DNA of 64,000 nt from Maylandia zebra (Eukaryota > Chordata > Actinopteri > Cichliformes > Cichlidae). Location of the stretch: contig NC_135184.1 of NCBI RefSeq assembly GCF_041146795.1, forward strand, positions 8,298,967-8,362,966. Reading direction: 5' to 3'. Below the pieces are notes generated by a model. The model did not search any database and was not told where the DNA came from. It worked only from the letters and a program-made list of their open reading frames with translations. A program made the position numbers and the translations under genes. Of the stretch, positions 23,260 through 33,433 are shown in pieces. The number at the start of each line of letters is the position of its first letter. Position 1 is the first letter of the stretch.

Positions 23260-23401
23260 CTAACTAAGAAAAACATGAGAAAAGGGTAATCAAATAAAAA
23301 GGCAGTCCACCCCTACATGCTCCTGTATAAAGAAACAGGTAACACAAAGCCTGCCGGTTGAGGTCCATGGCGGTGTCATCTTATATGTTGTCTCCAGGTC
23401 A
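23260..23401 (+). repeat. Local direct repeat, copy 1 (142 bp)
   Basis: Matches 23954-24095 with about one visible difference (GCCGG versus GCAGG). The two copies are 694 bases apart. Confidence 0.85.
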
Positions 23402-23953
23402 TTAGCCAATCTGTATGGGCCGTCCCATGGATGCACCAATCACGGAAAGGCACCTGCACACTCAGATTTACATATGAGACAACATTACGACAACAGTCGT
23501 AACATTAACTAAAAATGTTTTTCACCATCTCGTTTTAACTTCTGGTTTAGCTTCAGCTAACTAAAACTAAATGGACCTTGGAAATAATCACATCTTAATA
23601 GAGTGAACCATAGACTGTATAAAAGATAGGACCATTGCAACTTTACTGCAGCACTTCACCCTTTCACATAGTCCCAGCTCTTCTCTGTCATGTTTTATGG
23701 TGCTGCAAATGTCTTCAGTTGGTGAAAGGTTGGGCTGCTGGTGTCTTGTTGTGCTTGCTATGCATCCCTGACTCGTTTCTTCTTTCTGCATCAAGTAAGG
23801 AATGTAGTGAAAGTTCCCAAGAGGTTAAAAGCACCACTGAAAAAATGCCATCAGACCTGAGTTGGGACACTTGGATTATGGAGCTTCTGGACCAAGAGAG
23901 TGGATGGGAGCATGTGTTTAACAAGTAAGAGTATAACGTCCCCCAAAATGTCT

Positions 23954-24095
23954 CTAACTAAGAAAAACATGAGAAAAGGGTAATCAAATAAAAAGGCAGT
24001 CCACCCCTACATGCTCCTGTATAAAGAAACAGGTAACACAAAGCCTGCAGGTTGAGGTCCATGGCGGTGTCATCTTATATGTTGTCTCCAGGTCA
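23954..24095 (+). repeat. Local direct repeat, copy 2 (142 bp)
   Basis: Second copy of 23260-23401. The spacing would fit either a local duplication or the ends of a small element. The sequence between them shows no recognised gene. Confidence 0.85.
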
Positions 24096-24099
24096 AGGA

Positions 24100-25130
24100 G
24101 ACAACCTTAACCTTAACAACCTTTCGCGTGCCACAGCTGGTTGCCGACCCCTGGACTAGACTATTTAACAATATGTTACAGATTTATGTTACAAAGAAGA
24201 AACGCCACAGAGGAGGTTTGTGGATGTAGTGAAGGAGGACATGCAGAGGGTTGGTGTGACAGACGATGCAAACAATTGCCCATTCCCACAAAGCTATGGT
24301 AAAAGCTAGCGTGAGATTGGGCTGGGTTCATTGTACTGCTGTATATGACTAGGTATTTATTTGGGAAAGGAAAAAATGAACTGAAAACAGTTACTTTCTT
24401 ATGAAATGAACAAAAATAAAACCCAATGTTGTAACAATTACTGCATGGTATATAAATTAAGATTTTCAAAATAAAACACCAGGCCTCCTAAGTCCTAACT
24501 CTGGTTTCACTCATAAAACCTTATACCTTTAAAGTGGAATGGCTTTCACCTTTGAAATGCCCCAGGGTACAACTAAAACAGTTATTGTCAACTTAAACCA
24601 CATTTGTACTAGTGGGCCCCCACATAGACACACATTTACTTGTCCATATTAAACCTGAAGCATAGGCCCTTTCTCTTGTTTGTACTTGTGTTCTCGTGTA
24701 CTCGTGATACGTCATCAGTCGGAGACCAAGTACTGTTCCAATTCAAAGTATGCATCAAGCCGAGAACGCGAAAAAGTCCCGGATGTGTTCTCGCTCCGCC
24801 TGTTTTATCGATAAATGAACGTTTTCTTTAAATTATTTGAATATATATGAGTGCCTGTGTATAAATACACAAACAATACACATATGCTTTCAATTGTGTA
24901 ATTTAAGTGATCTAGGTAGCTCTGTTTTGGAAGTTCAGTTAACGCTAGAAATGTGTTTTGGAGTTTCTACGTCCTTTAGAATTTGTACGTGCTTTTTGGA
25001 GTTTGTACGGGCTTTATCTCTAGGGGCCACTGTATATATTTATATATAAACATACATAAATAAAACCACTTCTTTTTTTTTTTACATTAGTAATTCCTTT
25101 TGTGCATAATTTTATATTGTTGTTAATAAT
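24100..25130. other. No gene recognised
   Basis: Short frames only. A few AT-rich and TA-rich tracts occur near 25030-25080. Confidence 0.5.
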
Positions 25131-25199
25131 AAATAGAGAGTTAATCCCATACAGCTTATGACAAAATTTGATCCGAAGTGATTGATGGCCCTAATCACG

Positions 25200-25530
25200 A
25201 CCTTTTGACCTCCCGCCCCTCCCCTCCGTGGGAAACCCCCCGCGTGACGAATCGTATCCGGAGAAGGGGGGGCGAACCCCCCGCGTGACGAATTATATCC
25301 CGAGAAAGGGGGGCGAACCCCGGAAGCGCGCCATCTGTTGCTAACCGTAACGAATTGCACCCCGAGAAAGGAGGGGTGAACCCGGAAGCGCGTCATCTGT
25401 TGTTGGGGAAAAAAAAAGTTTTTAGAGGGAGGGGGAAAACCTCCGGAAGCGCGTCATCTGTTGTTGGGAAAAAAAGTTTTTAGAGGGAGGGGGAAACCTC
25501 CGGAAGCGCGCCATCTGTTGGAGGGGAATA
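25200..25530 (+). repeat. GC-rich tandem repeat with CTCF-like words (left arm)
   Basis: Several imperfect units contain CCGCGTGACGAAT, GAGAAAGGGGGGCGAACCCC and CGGAAGCGCG(C/T)CATCTGTTG. The last word occurs four times (starting near 25326, 25388, 25449 and 25506). Its complement, CCAACAGATGGCGC, agrees with the vertebrate CTCF core consensus at 13 of 14 positions in the best copy. The other copies are weaker. Confidence 0.7.
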
Positions 25531-25579
25531 AAAAAGCAGAGAGAGGAGTCCGTCACAATTTCTAAGGCACAGACACAAG

Positions 25580-25807
25580 ATGGATTTCCTTCTGCAGCCC
25601 CGCAGCGGTCCTGTGTCCGATGAGATCTGCTCTCCCAAAGAAGAAGGTTTTGAATATGACATATTCAAATACAGCATATTTACTATGGAAGGCATCGATC
25701 CGGACCTTATGACCCTACCGGAAATACTCCGGAAGTGTCTAGTCATTTTCAGACCTGTTGCGTCATGTTCCCTAAGCACAGCGGTGATGCAGCAGCTGAT
25801 TCTGTGA
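25580..25807 (+). CDS. Small hypothetical protein, 75 aa (left arm copy)
   Basis: An intronless frame begins MDFLLQPRSG and ends AVMQQLIL. A TATA-like AATAAAAAAG lies about 50 bases upstream, directly after the GC-rich tandem repeat. The right-arm copy (39833-40036) differs by an in-frame 24-base deletion that keeps the frame open. There is no signal peptide, membrane segment or motif I recognise. It is acidic in the middle. It may be a real small gene or chance. The frame-preserving indel and the upstream TATA-like box are the only support. Confidence 0.4.
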   Translation: MDFLLQPRSGPVSDEICSPKEEGFEYDIFKYSIFTMEGIDPDLMTLPEILRKCLVIFRPVASCSLSTAVMQQLIL

Positions 25808-26099
25808 TGTATAGAGAGACAGAGCGGATGTAATTTTACTTTCTTAAGCTGCACCGGCGTTTGTAATGGATGTAGAGATTTCAATAGTAATTTTATTTTC
25901 CTATAATACAGACGCAGTAAAAAAAAACAAAAAAAAAAAAACCTTTAAGATACACCATAGCTTGTGATGAAAAGAAGAACTTTCTATCCGCTTGTAACCT
26001 ACAGGCTGCCTATGTGTAAAAAAACGGATAACTATCCCTTAGTGAATACTACTTTTCCTTTTGAGGGACTGAAAAAACAAACCAGCGACAGGCGATCTT

Positions 26100-26103
<4 letters not shown>

Positions 26104-26163
<60 letters not shown>
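26104..26163 (+). repeat. (CA)n microsatellite
   Basis: About 30 CA units on the plus strand. The mirror tract in the right arm is at about 39435-39519. Confidence 0.95.
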
Positions 26164-26164
<1 letters not shown>

Positions 26165-26554
26165 CGCGGGGCAAGGAGGAGTTTTTTTCTTCATTACTTT
26201 TTACAATAAGTTTTCTCAATAGATAGAAAATGATGACGCTGAGGAGTCAACATCCGATATTATCATTGCTTGTAACCCGGTTTCTTACATCTCCCCATAA
26301 AACAAGTCTTAGCGAGGAAAAAAAGCTCATATTCGAATAAGTTTATTCCCCTCTGTGGGAAAGAGTTTTTTTCTCAGAGTCAACCATGAGGCGGGTTTTG
26401 TCAACAGCAAGAACAAAGCCAGACAACTGTTGCCCATAAGGTAAAACAAATATCCGCCTCTAAGACGTATTTTACCGTTGCAGAATGTGGAAAACAGACA
26501 GCGTTCACAAGAAGGCATTCAAAAAAAAGGAAATTGGATACCCCAACTCTCCCG

Positions 26555-26560
<6 letters not shown>

Positions 26561-26618
<58 letters not shown>
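26561..26618 (+). repeat. (CA)n microsatellite
   Basis: About 29 CA units. The mirror tract in the right arm is 38015-38090. Confidence 0.95.
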
Positions 26619-26620
<2 letters not shown>

Positions 26621-27070
26621 TGCATAGATAAACTCTGAATATAGTAGTGGGACTTCAGCTGTTTATGTAACTTACTATCTTAAGACTTTTGTGTCTACAA
26701 TAATTAGTTTCCTTGGAACCAGATCCCTACCTGTTAATAATTCTCCACTGTACCCATGGTTCAGAAAATTACAGTCAGCCTGCCAGGGACACGTCACTCA
26801 GAGAGCTTTTAGAAACATGAGAGGCATCCATACATTTAGAGCACGGGCCTGTTATCAGAAAAAAGTACAAGCCGGAGTTGAATGGTGTTCAGTTTCACCT
26901 TCCTTCCTGTTGCTCTATGACGTAGTTTGAAACAGAAACCACAAGTGAGTCAGTCTCGGGTCGAGGTTAGGATTTCCAAAATCAGAGTTCATACACATGT
27001 AGCTCTTGATCATATATGTTCATATGTTAACAGTCTTTTTCTTCCCCTTCTTTATTTCTGCGGGAGTCAG

Positions 27071-28361
27071 GTGGCAGGAGCTCTGTGGAGGTATTTCATC
27101 TCCAAAGGCATTGAGTATCTGGACACTGTGTTTTTCATCCTGAGGAAAAAATTTAACCAGGTCACCTTCCTGCACGTCTACCATCATTGCTCCATGTTCA
27201 CGCTCTGGTGGATTGGCATCAAGTGGGTGGCAGGAGGACAGTGTGAGTAGCTTACAACACAGCAGACATCAGCTATATGATATATATATGAATTTATCAG
27301 CATTGCTGTTGATAAAGCCTTCACCGGCTCTGTAGTTTTGTGGTTTATACTGGGTGAGGGCTGGGAAGAGACACAAATGCCTTGATGGATGCTTCAGGAA
27401 GCTAAACCAAACATGTGGAGCTACTTGTCTATAAACCTTTTATTCACTACTGGTTAATGTATTCATTATTGTTGTTTGTTGAGCTTTTTTTTTTTTTTTT
27501 TTAATAATATGCATCTGCATATTAACAGCCATGCTAGCAACTCTGTAAAGGTATACCACAGGCAGAGGAGCACTTTGAGCTAAGTGCTAATGCCAACAAG
27601 GCAACATGTTGAGAGTAATAGCATTTAATCGCTGAAGTTTACTATTGGGTACAATGTTTATCATGTTCACAGTATGTATTTAGCATGATAACACGCTATC
27701 ACTTGCTAATTAGTAAACACAGGTGCAGCTATATGTATATTTGCAAGTAGATGATTGTGACTGAGAGTAAACTGAGTCTGAACACTGATGAGGAAGCTAG
27801 ATGACAAATTTCACTGAAACCCACAAGCATAGTATCGTCATATGTAGCTTGGATAGTTTAATCTGGATTCATGGGCCCCTGGACCTACACTTGTTTGTAT
27901 CTCCCACCCCCCTCAACTATTGTCTTTTTATTGGATACAGACAGCAGGAGTTCAGAGCAACTCAGTTTAAGATTTTTTTTTAACTATAGTAAGCAGAACA
28001 AAATTAAAAACTTATTGTTTCTTCTACTGCAGCATTCTTTGGTGCACATATGAATGCGATGATCCATGTCCTGATGTACCTGTATTACGGTCTTGCCTCC
28101 TGTGGACCTAAGATCCAAAAGTACCTGTGGTGGAAGAAGTATCTGACAATTATCCAGATGGTAGGTTGATTTCCAGGGTGGCTGATTTTGAAATTAAATA
28201 TACTGATTGTAGGGATCATTTGACTGAAAATCGTTCTTCTTGCTATGAAAGAACGGTGAAAACACAATATGGTGCAAAAGCATAACTCTTATTCTCTCTT
28301 TGGGGCTCAGATTCAGTTCCATGTCACCATCGGTCACACGGCCTTGTCTCTCTATCTCTAA
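27071..28361 (+). pseudogene. ELOVL4-like fatty acid elongase, partial (left arm)
   Basis: Three consecutive exons of an elongase of very long chain fatty acids join in frame: 27071-27242, 28033-28160 and 28311-28361. They encode the histidine box in [18 protein letters not shown], then [19 protein letters not shown], then [11 protein letters not shown] and QFHVTIGHTALSLYL. Normal splice borders are kept. A stop at 28359-28361 cuts the protein where the family continues with its last membrane helices, and the 5' exons are not found upstream. It is therefore a gene fragment, not a working membrane enzyme. Its family is clear; ELOVL4 is the closest by memory of the family. Confidence 0.8.
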
Positions 28362-28573
28362 AGACAGAGCACATATCTGAACCACTGGAACACAGAGGTA
28401 AGAGAAATCTGTGGAGATACATGCGAAGGATTAAACTATAAATTAGTTAATATTAGATTATTTCTGCCAAGAAAAATGTTGCCTGAGTTGATGTAGCAGT
28501 AATCTTGTTTGCGTTGGCCATGTTTCTTTTGATTTGTGTTACCTTACCTGCTTTTCTTTCATACTCTCTTTAG

Positions 28574-28712
28574 GTAATAAAGCCACATCTTTACCATGAA
28601 GCTACCTTTGGCTCTGGTGTTTGCACTCACCCTCCCCATCATCAGGGCTCAGGTTCCCCACTGGGGCCCGTGTCCAGAGCCTGCTGTTCAACCCCCCGTC
28701 AGCCTTAAACAG
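28574..28712 (+). pseudogene. Apolipoprotein D-like first coding exon (left arm)
   Basis: The ATG at 28596 starts a signal peptide (MKLPLALVFALTLPIIRA), followed by QVPHWGPCPEPAVQ, matching the mature start of apolipoprotein D (His-x-Gly-x-Cys-Pro). The exon ends AAACAG|GTACC at 28712, and an AG acceptor precedes it at 28573. No lipocalin exons follow within the arm, so it is an orphan first exon. Teleosts, cichlids notably, carry clusters of apoD genes. This may be a leftover of such a cluster. Confidence 0.6.
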
Positions 28713-28799
28713 GTACCAGTGACGATGCAGACTGTGCAGAATATGCTGAACACATTAGGCGTGAATGTCATGAGATACTTCTTCTCTCGCACAGTTTGA

Positions 28800-31190
28800 A
28801 AAGGAAAAAGCTGACACCACAAACATTATCAGAGATTTCTGTTAAACGAGAATTTATTAATATAAATATTGTTTTCATGTGAAAAAATAATTTAATTTAT
28901 TAAAAGTACTTTTTATTTATATAGTTTATAATATATTATTTTTTTTTTCAGCATTTCAGCATAATCTTTGTTGTAAGTCAACTCAGTACCCAAAGTATTG
29001 TGTAAGTAAAGCTTTTCAGTACCTTTAATAGCATAGAAATGTGCATACATTAGTACAATAACTGAATAAATGAAGACAGACTTTTTCCCAGAGGGGAAAC
29101 TTGGCAAAACATTGTGTTTAATTACTTCCTCAGCTGGTGTAGAGTAGGTTTTTATAAAACACATACCATATATCAGAGTATGTAGATTTATTCATAGTCT
29201 GCCGACCCCCTCTTCTTCTTCTCTGTGTTGGTGTTGTTGTTCGTGTGCGTGTGTGTGCGTGTGTGTGTGCGTGCCTTAGAAGTCAATTAATACATTAGCC
29301 ATACTTAAAAAACATCTGAATTTCATTTAGAACTGAGATTCTAAGTTGTAAGCAGAAATCTTATGCACAGCCAGAAACATGTTTCCCCACTTTCACAATG
29401 CTGAGGTGTCAAATCCACAACCCCCAACAAATGGTTTGTTACACGCGGGTGTGAAGGGCAAGCTTTACTTACACAGCCTCACACACAGTAGATTTTTAAA
29501 GTTTTTTGGGTACAGGGGTTTAGCCACAGATGCAACATCCACTTTTGATAAAGATCCCTCCACCTGTTTATTTCTTAAGAAATTAAGCATCTTTTATTAA
29601 GCTCTTATTTATAATTGTCTACACAATAATAGACACCGTGTGCTCTGTGACATTATAGTCTTCTACTGCTGCTTCCATCGGTTTGCATTTTAAACTCCCA
29701 GCCTTTCAGTTTGTTATGAACGACTTTATATCACAAAATGTTAGAAATATAAAGTGATCCATGCGACTTTTTTATTTTTTTTATTTTATTTATTTTTTTA
29801 TTTTCTGTTTGATGGAAGGACTTAAGACACGAGTTATTTAAACAATTCTAAATGACAGTGTGATGGCCATAGCACTTTATGCGGGTCAAATGTGTTAAGG
29901 ATAATGTTTATCAATGTAAAATTGCAAAGAACTTGTGGATAGATTATAACATTTTGTAAACAGTTACCTCAGAAGCTGTACTGGTAGATCTATGTATGTA
30001 AGGTAAAACTATCCACAGTACTTCCACTTAAGTAGCTAAACACATAAAGTCACCCTTACCAATAATCCGCTGCTCCTTGAAAAAGTAGCGCAAACAGACA
30101 ACTGACTGAGCAATGATAAGTAGAGCTACCCGAGGCCGAGACTCAAGCAGAAGAAATTAAAAGTTGTTGTTTTTGTGGCTCGAAAAATTAAAGAAAGTAT
30201 GTTTAATAATTCAACAAGACCCGCACCTTCAACACATGTACATTCAAATTTTGGAACAGGCTCAACATTGCTGCTGTTCAATAGTTTTTATCCGTTTGAA
30301 AAAGTCATTTTACGGCTTTAATGTTTCCAGCTGATAAGGAGAATGAGTGCGTTTCAAATGTGCGTCCAAAGGCTTTAAACATCTGCTTTGTCTGTAACGA
30401 CAGTATCAAACTACAGAGCATTGTTTTTACTAAAATTCAACATTTTCCGATGAAAATTTGGCTACTTTTTTTTTTTTTTTTCTTTACTGTAACACGCACC
30501 TCAATGCCATTTTTAGGATATTCTTGGTGATCACATTTTTTCATATTCATGCTTTTGGCACTGAGGGTATCTAATACGCATGTTGTCGCTGTGTTTGTAC
30601 TACCAGCTGTGAGGGCTCTGCTTTTGCTTTGAGCAGTCTGTTTTTATTTTGTCTCGTGAGTGTGTGTGTGTTTTTCAAACGAGATCCTCGTCAGTTTGAT
30701 TTTGTTACCACAAACTTTGTGTGAAGTTCACAACAGAGGTAAAGAGATTTAAACACCCCAGTTTAAGGAGGCAGGCAGGGGTTGGACCACCTGCACAGGG
30801 CTGGTGAAGCAGAGAGTGTCGGGGGGAGATGTGCAACAGAAGCAGAGGGAACATTTTACAAGATGATAAATGGCTGATTTAGATGATTAAGGATTTGTCG
30901 ACAAGATTAAAAGACACGTCCGTCAGAGTTCAACAACATTACAGTTTGATTAAATAAAAAAGTTTTTAAACTACACAAGGTTCATTTTCTCCTCTGATAG
31001 TAATCATATTAAACATGTCAAGAAAGAAAGAGTATAAAGAAAATAGTAAATGTGTGTCTAATTAAACTCTTCCTGTGAGCCTTATATCATCCTTTAAAAT
31101 ATGTTTGGTGTTACAAACTTGAAGAAGCACGGAAAAGATCATCAGACATTAATCTAATCAGTTTTCAGCCTTCATTCATATTGAAAAGTT
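28800..31190 (+). other. Left-arm sequence without recognised gene
   Basis: AT-rich sequence with a GT-rich patch at 29225-29275. Only short frames are present, and the same frames recur mirrored in the right arm. No gene is supported. Confidence 0.5.
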
Positions 31191-31198
31191 GAAATCTT

Positions 31199-31565
31199 CC
31201 CTGCTAGACCCAAGTGCAGCGTTTAACACCGTCGGCCAGAACATTTTATTACAGCTATTATTAAATGGAGAGTCCTCTTCACACACTGAGGTTAATTATG
31301 AAGCTCCACAGGCTTCTGTGCAAAGACCAGATTTGTTTACATTATACGTGCTTTAGAAGACATAGCATACATTTTCACTGCTATGCATAAGATACCCGCT
31401 TTTATTGGTTAAACTGCCGGGATGTCTTAGACACATAATGAGCTTTAATTTTCTGCTTCTAAGTTCAGATAGAACTGAGGTTATTGTAACGGGGCGTAAA
31501 AATCTTAGAAACACTGTGGCTAACACGATCCTTACTCTGGATGGCATCGCCTTGAGCCGCCTGTT
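31199..31565 (+). mobile_element. LINE reverse transcriptase fragment (left arm)
   Basis: The forward frame reads DPSAAFNTVGQNILLQLL and later RNTVANTILTLDGIAL. These are reverse-transcriptase and C-terminal words of L2/Rex-type LINEs (the LDxSAAFDTVDH block). A stop at about 31355 and gaps show it is dead. The mirror copy is 33067-33433 on the minus strand. Confidence 0.65.
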
Positions 31566-31694
31566 GTAGTGATTTGGCACATTATAAGTAAAATTGAAAC
31601 ATACAATCCCATAGCACAACATCAACATTTATTTATATACAAAAATAAAAATGCTTTTTCAGAAAAGAATTGTAACTTCACAATTCATCACCGA

Positions 31695-32147
31695 TTATGT
31701 GGTTACATAGGGTAAGTCCTCATCATTATCCCATAGCTGTTCCGGTAATCTCTCAGGGCCTTGGAAGGGTGGCCATGTCCAGTCTACCTCATCAATGTCG
31801 GGAGAGTCGCCGAAATACAAAAAATCTTCCTCGTTGTCAATGTCCATCGTCCACAGCTGTGGTGGTGAGGGGGGTGTGCTCCACTCTGACACTTCACTCC
31901 AATCTTCAAATGTAGGGTTCGTGGCTGGATCTTCAGAGACTAAAGATTGCTCAGTATCCCTGGTACCAAGTACCAAATATGTACCAAGTTCTGTCACTCT
32001 GATGGTTGATTGAGCAGAAGGGCTGGAAGATGCCATTTTCATGGAGAATTTCAAGCCCAACAGATGGGAATTACCGTTCTTTTCCAAAGTTACAGCTGCT
32101 AGAGACGCAGTGGCCGACTCTTCGGTTTTTGAAAATAGCTGCCACAC
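31695..32147 (-). CDS. Hypothetical acidic protein, 150 aa, in palindrome loop
   Basis: A single-exon frame runs leftward from an ATG at 32147 and ends just inside the left arm. The N-terminal third is basic to neutral. The C-terminal half is strongly acidic and rich in Trp and Pro (for example FEDWSEVSEW, DIDNEEDFLYFGDS, DIDEVDWTWPPF). That composition resembles acidic activation domains, which is only a composition argument. There is no membrane segment or catalytic motif. It is divergent to the 184-aa ORF, with 121 bases between start codons. Chance is possible, but 150 codons without stop in unbiased sequence is notable. Confidence 0.45.
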   Translation of the reverse strand: MWQLFSKTEESATASLAAVTLEKNGNSHLLGLKFSMKMASSSPSAQSTIRVTELGTYLVLGTRDTEQSLVSEDPATNPTFEDWSEVSEWSTPPSPPQLWTMDIDNEEDFLYFGDSPDIDEVDWTWPPFQGPERLPEQLWDNDEDLPYVTT

Positions 32148-32268
32148 CTACCCGCACCCTTTAAGATCAACCCACTTCCAGACCACGCCCTCTTCTGTTA
32201 TTTAAAAAGAAGACCGCCGTCTCATTCCTTCAAACCTTTTTTTTTTTAGCTCAAAAACAGAGAGAAGT
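32148..32268. promoter_or_regulatory. Candidate bidirectional promoter
   Basis: This 121-base gap lies between the two divergent start codons. It holds a TATA-like TTATTTAAAAAG at 32199-32210, which on the other strand reads CTTTTTAAATAA and so could serve both directions. A CCACGCCC box is at about 32183-32190. It is about 59 bases before the plus-strand ATG and 52 before the minus-strand ATG. Confidence 0.4.
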
Positions 32269-32823
32269 ATGGCCTCTACAGCCCTGCGCCACCCTGCGGA
32301 GGAGGAGGAAAGTTCTGCGGACGAGGGGACAATATTACCTGACACGTCCGGTTACTATCGCCCCTTGGAAAAGCAGCAGCAAGAGGACGAGCTTGACGGT
32401 TGGGCATCTTCTTTGTTCATCGATACCGTGAAAACCGCGGTGTATCATCTTGTCAACCTCGTAATCAACAAGTACCTCACTGACACATGCAACGATTGTA
32501 TGGCCGATCAACCCCTCCAGAAACAGCATGAGTGTTTGCGAGTGTTGGAGGATGACTTTTACGCTGAAAATTATTACAGCATCAGAAAAAGACTCCTCAC
32601 CCCTCGTTTCATTCCATCCATTCAACGGCTGCTGATTGCTCGCCACATCAAAATGGACGACGTCAAAGTCTGCATGGTGGCGGAAACTCTCTTGCGCGAA
32701 CTGAAATCGGAAAGGAAAGTCTTTGACGCCATAGCCGAGGCATACCACAATCTGGTAGGGTTGGACATGGTGAAAATCAGACAGCTACGGTTGGTCGCAG
32801 AGTTTTACAAAGGAGGCTGCTAA
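32269..32823 (+). CDS. Hypothetical protein, 184 aa, in palindrome loop
   Basis: An intronless frame with ATG at 32269 and stop at 32821-32823. The N-terminus is acidic (EEEESSADEG). The middle is helical, with a small Cys/His cluster (CNDC, then about ten residues later KQHECL). It is followed by RLLTPRFIPSIQRLLIA and a charged helical C-terminus. I do not recognise the family. The Cys-x2-Cys ... His-x-Cys spacing could bind zinc. The TATA-like upstream box, absence of introns and tight divergent partner resemble compact viral or transposon genes more than fish host genes. That is inference from layout. The centre of the palindrome (about 32316) falls inside this ORF. Confidence 0.55.
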   Translation: MASTALRHPAEEEESSADEGTILPDTSGYYRPLEKQQQEDELDGWASSLFIDTVKTAVYHLVNLVINKYLTDTCNDCMADQPLQKQHECLRVLEDDFYAENYYSIRKRLLTPRFIPSIQRLLIARHIKMDDVKVCMVAETLLRELKSERKVFDAIAEAYHNLVGLDMVKIRQLRLVAEFYKGGC

Positions 32824-33066
32824 TTTTTTCTCTGAAAGACTGATTTTTTCATTCTTAGAACGTGTAACCAGCATTTTACCAAACAATGTATTCTACATAT
32901 AGTGCATTTAAAAAAAAAAAAAAAATGTACCCACATAATCGGTGATGAATTGTGAAGTTACAATTCTTTTCTGAAAAAGCATTTTTATTTTTGTATATAA
33001 ATAAATGTTGATGTTGTGCTATGGGATTGTATGTTTCAATTTTACTTATAATGTGCCAAATCACTA

Positions 33067-33433
33067 CAACAGGCGGCTCAAGGCGATGCCATCCAGAGTA
33101 AGGATCGTGTTAGCCACAGTGTTTCTAAGATTTTTACGCCCCGTTACAATAACCTCAGTTCTATCTGAACTTAGAAGCAGAAAATTAAAGCTCATTATGT
33201 GTCTAAGACATCCCGGCAGTTTAACCAATAAAAGCGGGTATCTTATGCATAGCAGTGAAAATGTATGCTATGTCTTCTAAAGCACGTATAATGTAAACAA
33301 ATCTGGTCTTTGCACAGAAGCCTGTGGAGCTTCATAATTAACCTCAGTGTGTGAAGAGGACTCTCCATTTAATAATAGCTGTAATAAAATGTTCTGGCCG
33401 ACGGTGTTAAACGCTGCACTTGGGTCTAGCAGG
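33067..33433 (-). mobile_element. LINE reverse transcriptase fragment (right arm)
   Basis: Mirror copy of 31199-31565 with the same stop and the same words on the minus strand. Confidence 0.65.

Larger units (their letters stand above)
25131..31708 (+). repeat. Palindrome, left arm (6.6 kb)
   Basis: The arm is the inverse complement of 32925-40487. Left position x pairs with 64632 minus x across the inner 5.4 kb (for example the exon borders 27242/37390 and 28033/36599 and the start codons 28596/36036). Only occasional single-base differences are visible, such as CACCGGC versus CACTGGC near 27320. Outer limits are set by the last matching words: AGAGAGTTAATCCCATACAG at the left edge and its inverse at the right edge. 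Confidence 0.95.

Noticed and set aside
23635-23928. Possible exon ending in DQESGWEHVFNK with a GT donor
   Set aside because: It has a plausible-looking end, but no acceptor-defined partner exons and no family I recognise. Left uncalled.
27071-28361. Functional ELOVL4 gene
   Set aside because: 5' exons are absent and a stop cuts the last exon in both arms.
31353-31628. 91-codon minus-strand ORF present in both arms
   Set aside because: It lies antisense to a LINE fragment, has no known features and is duplicated only because the arms are.
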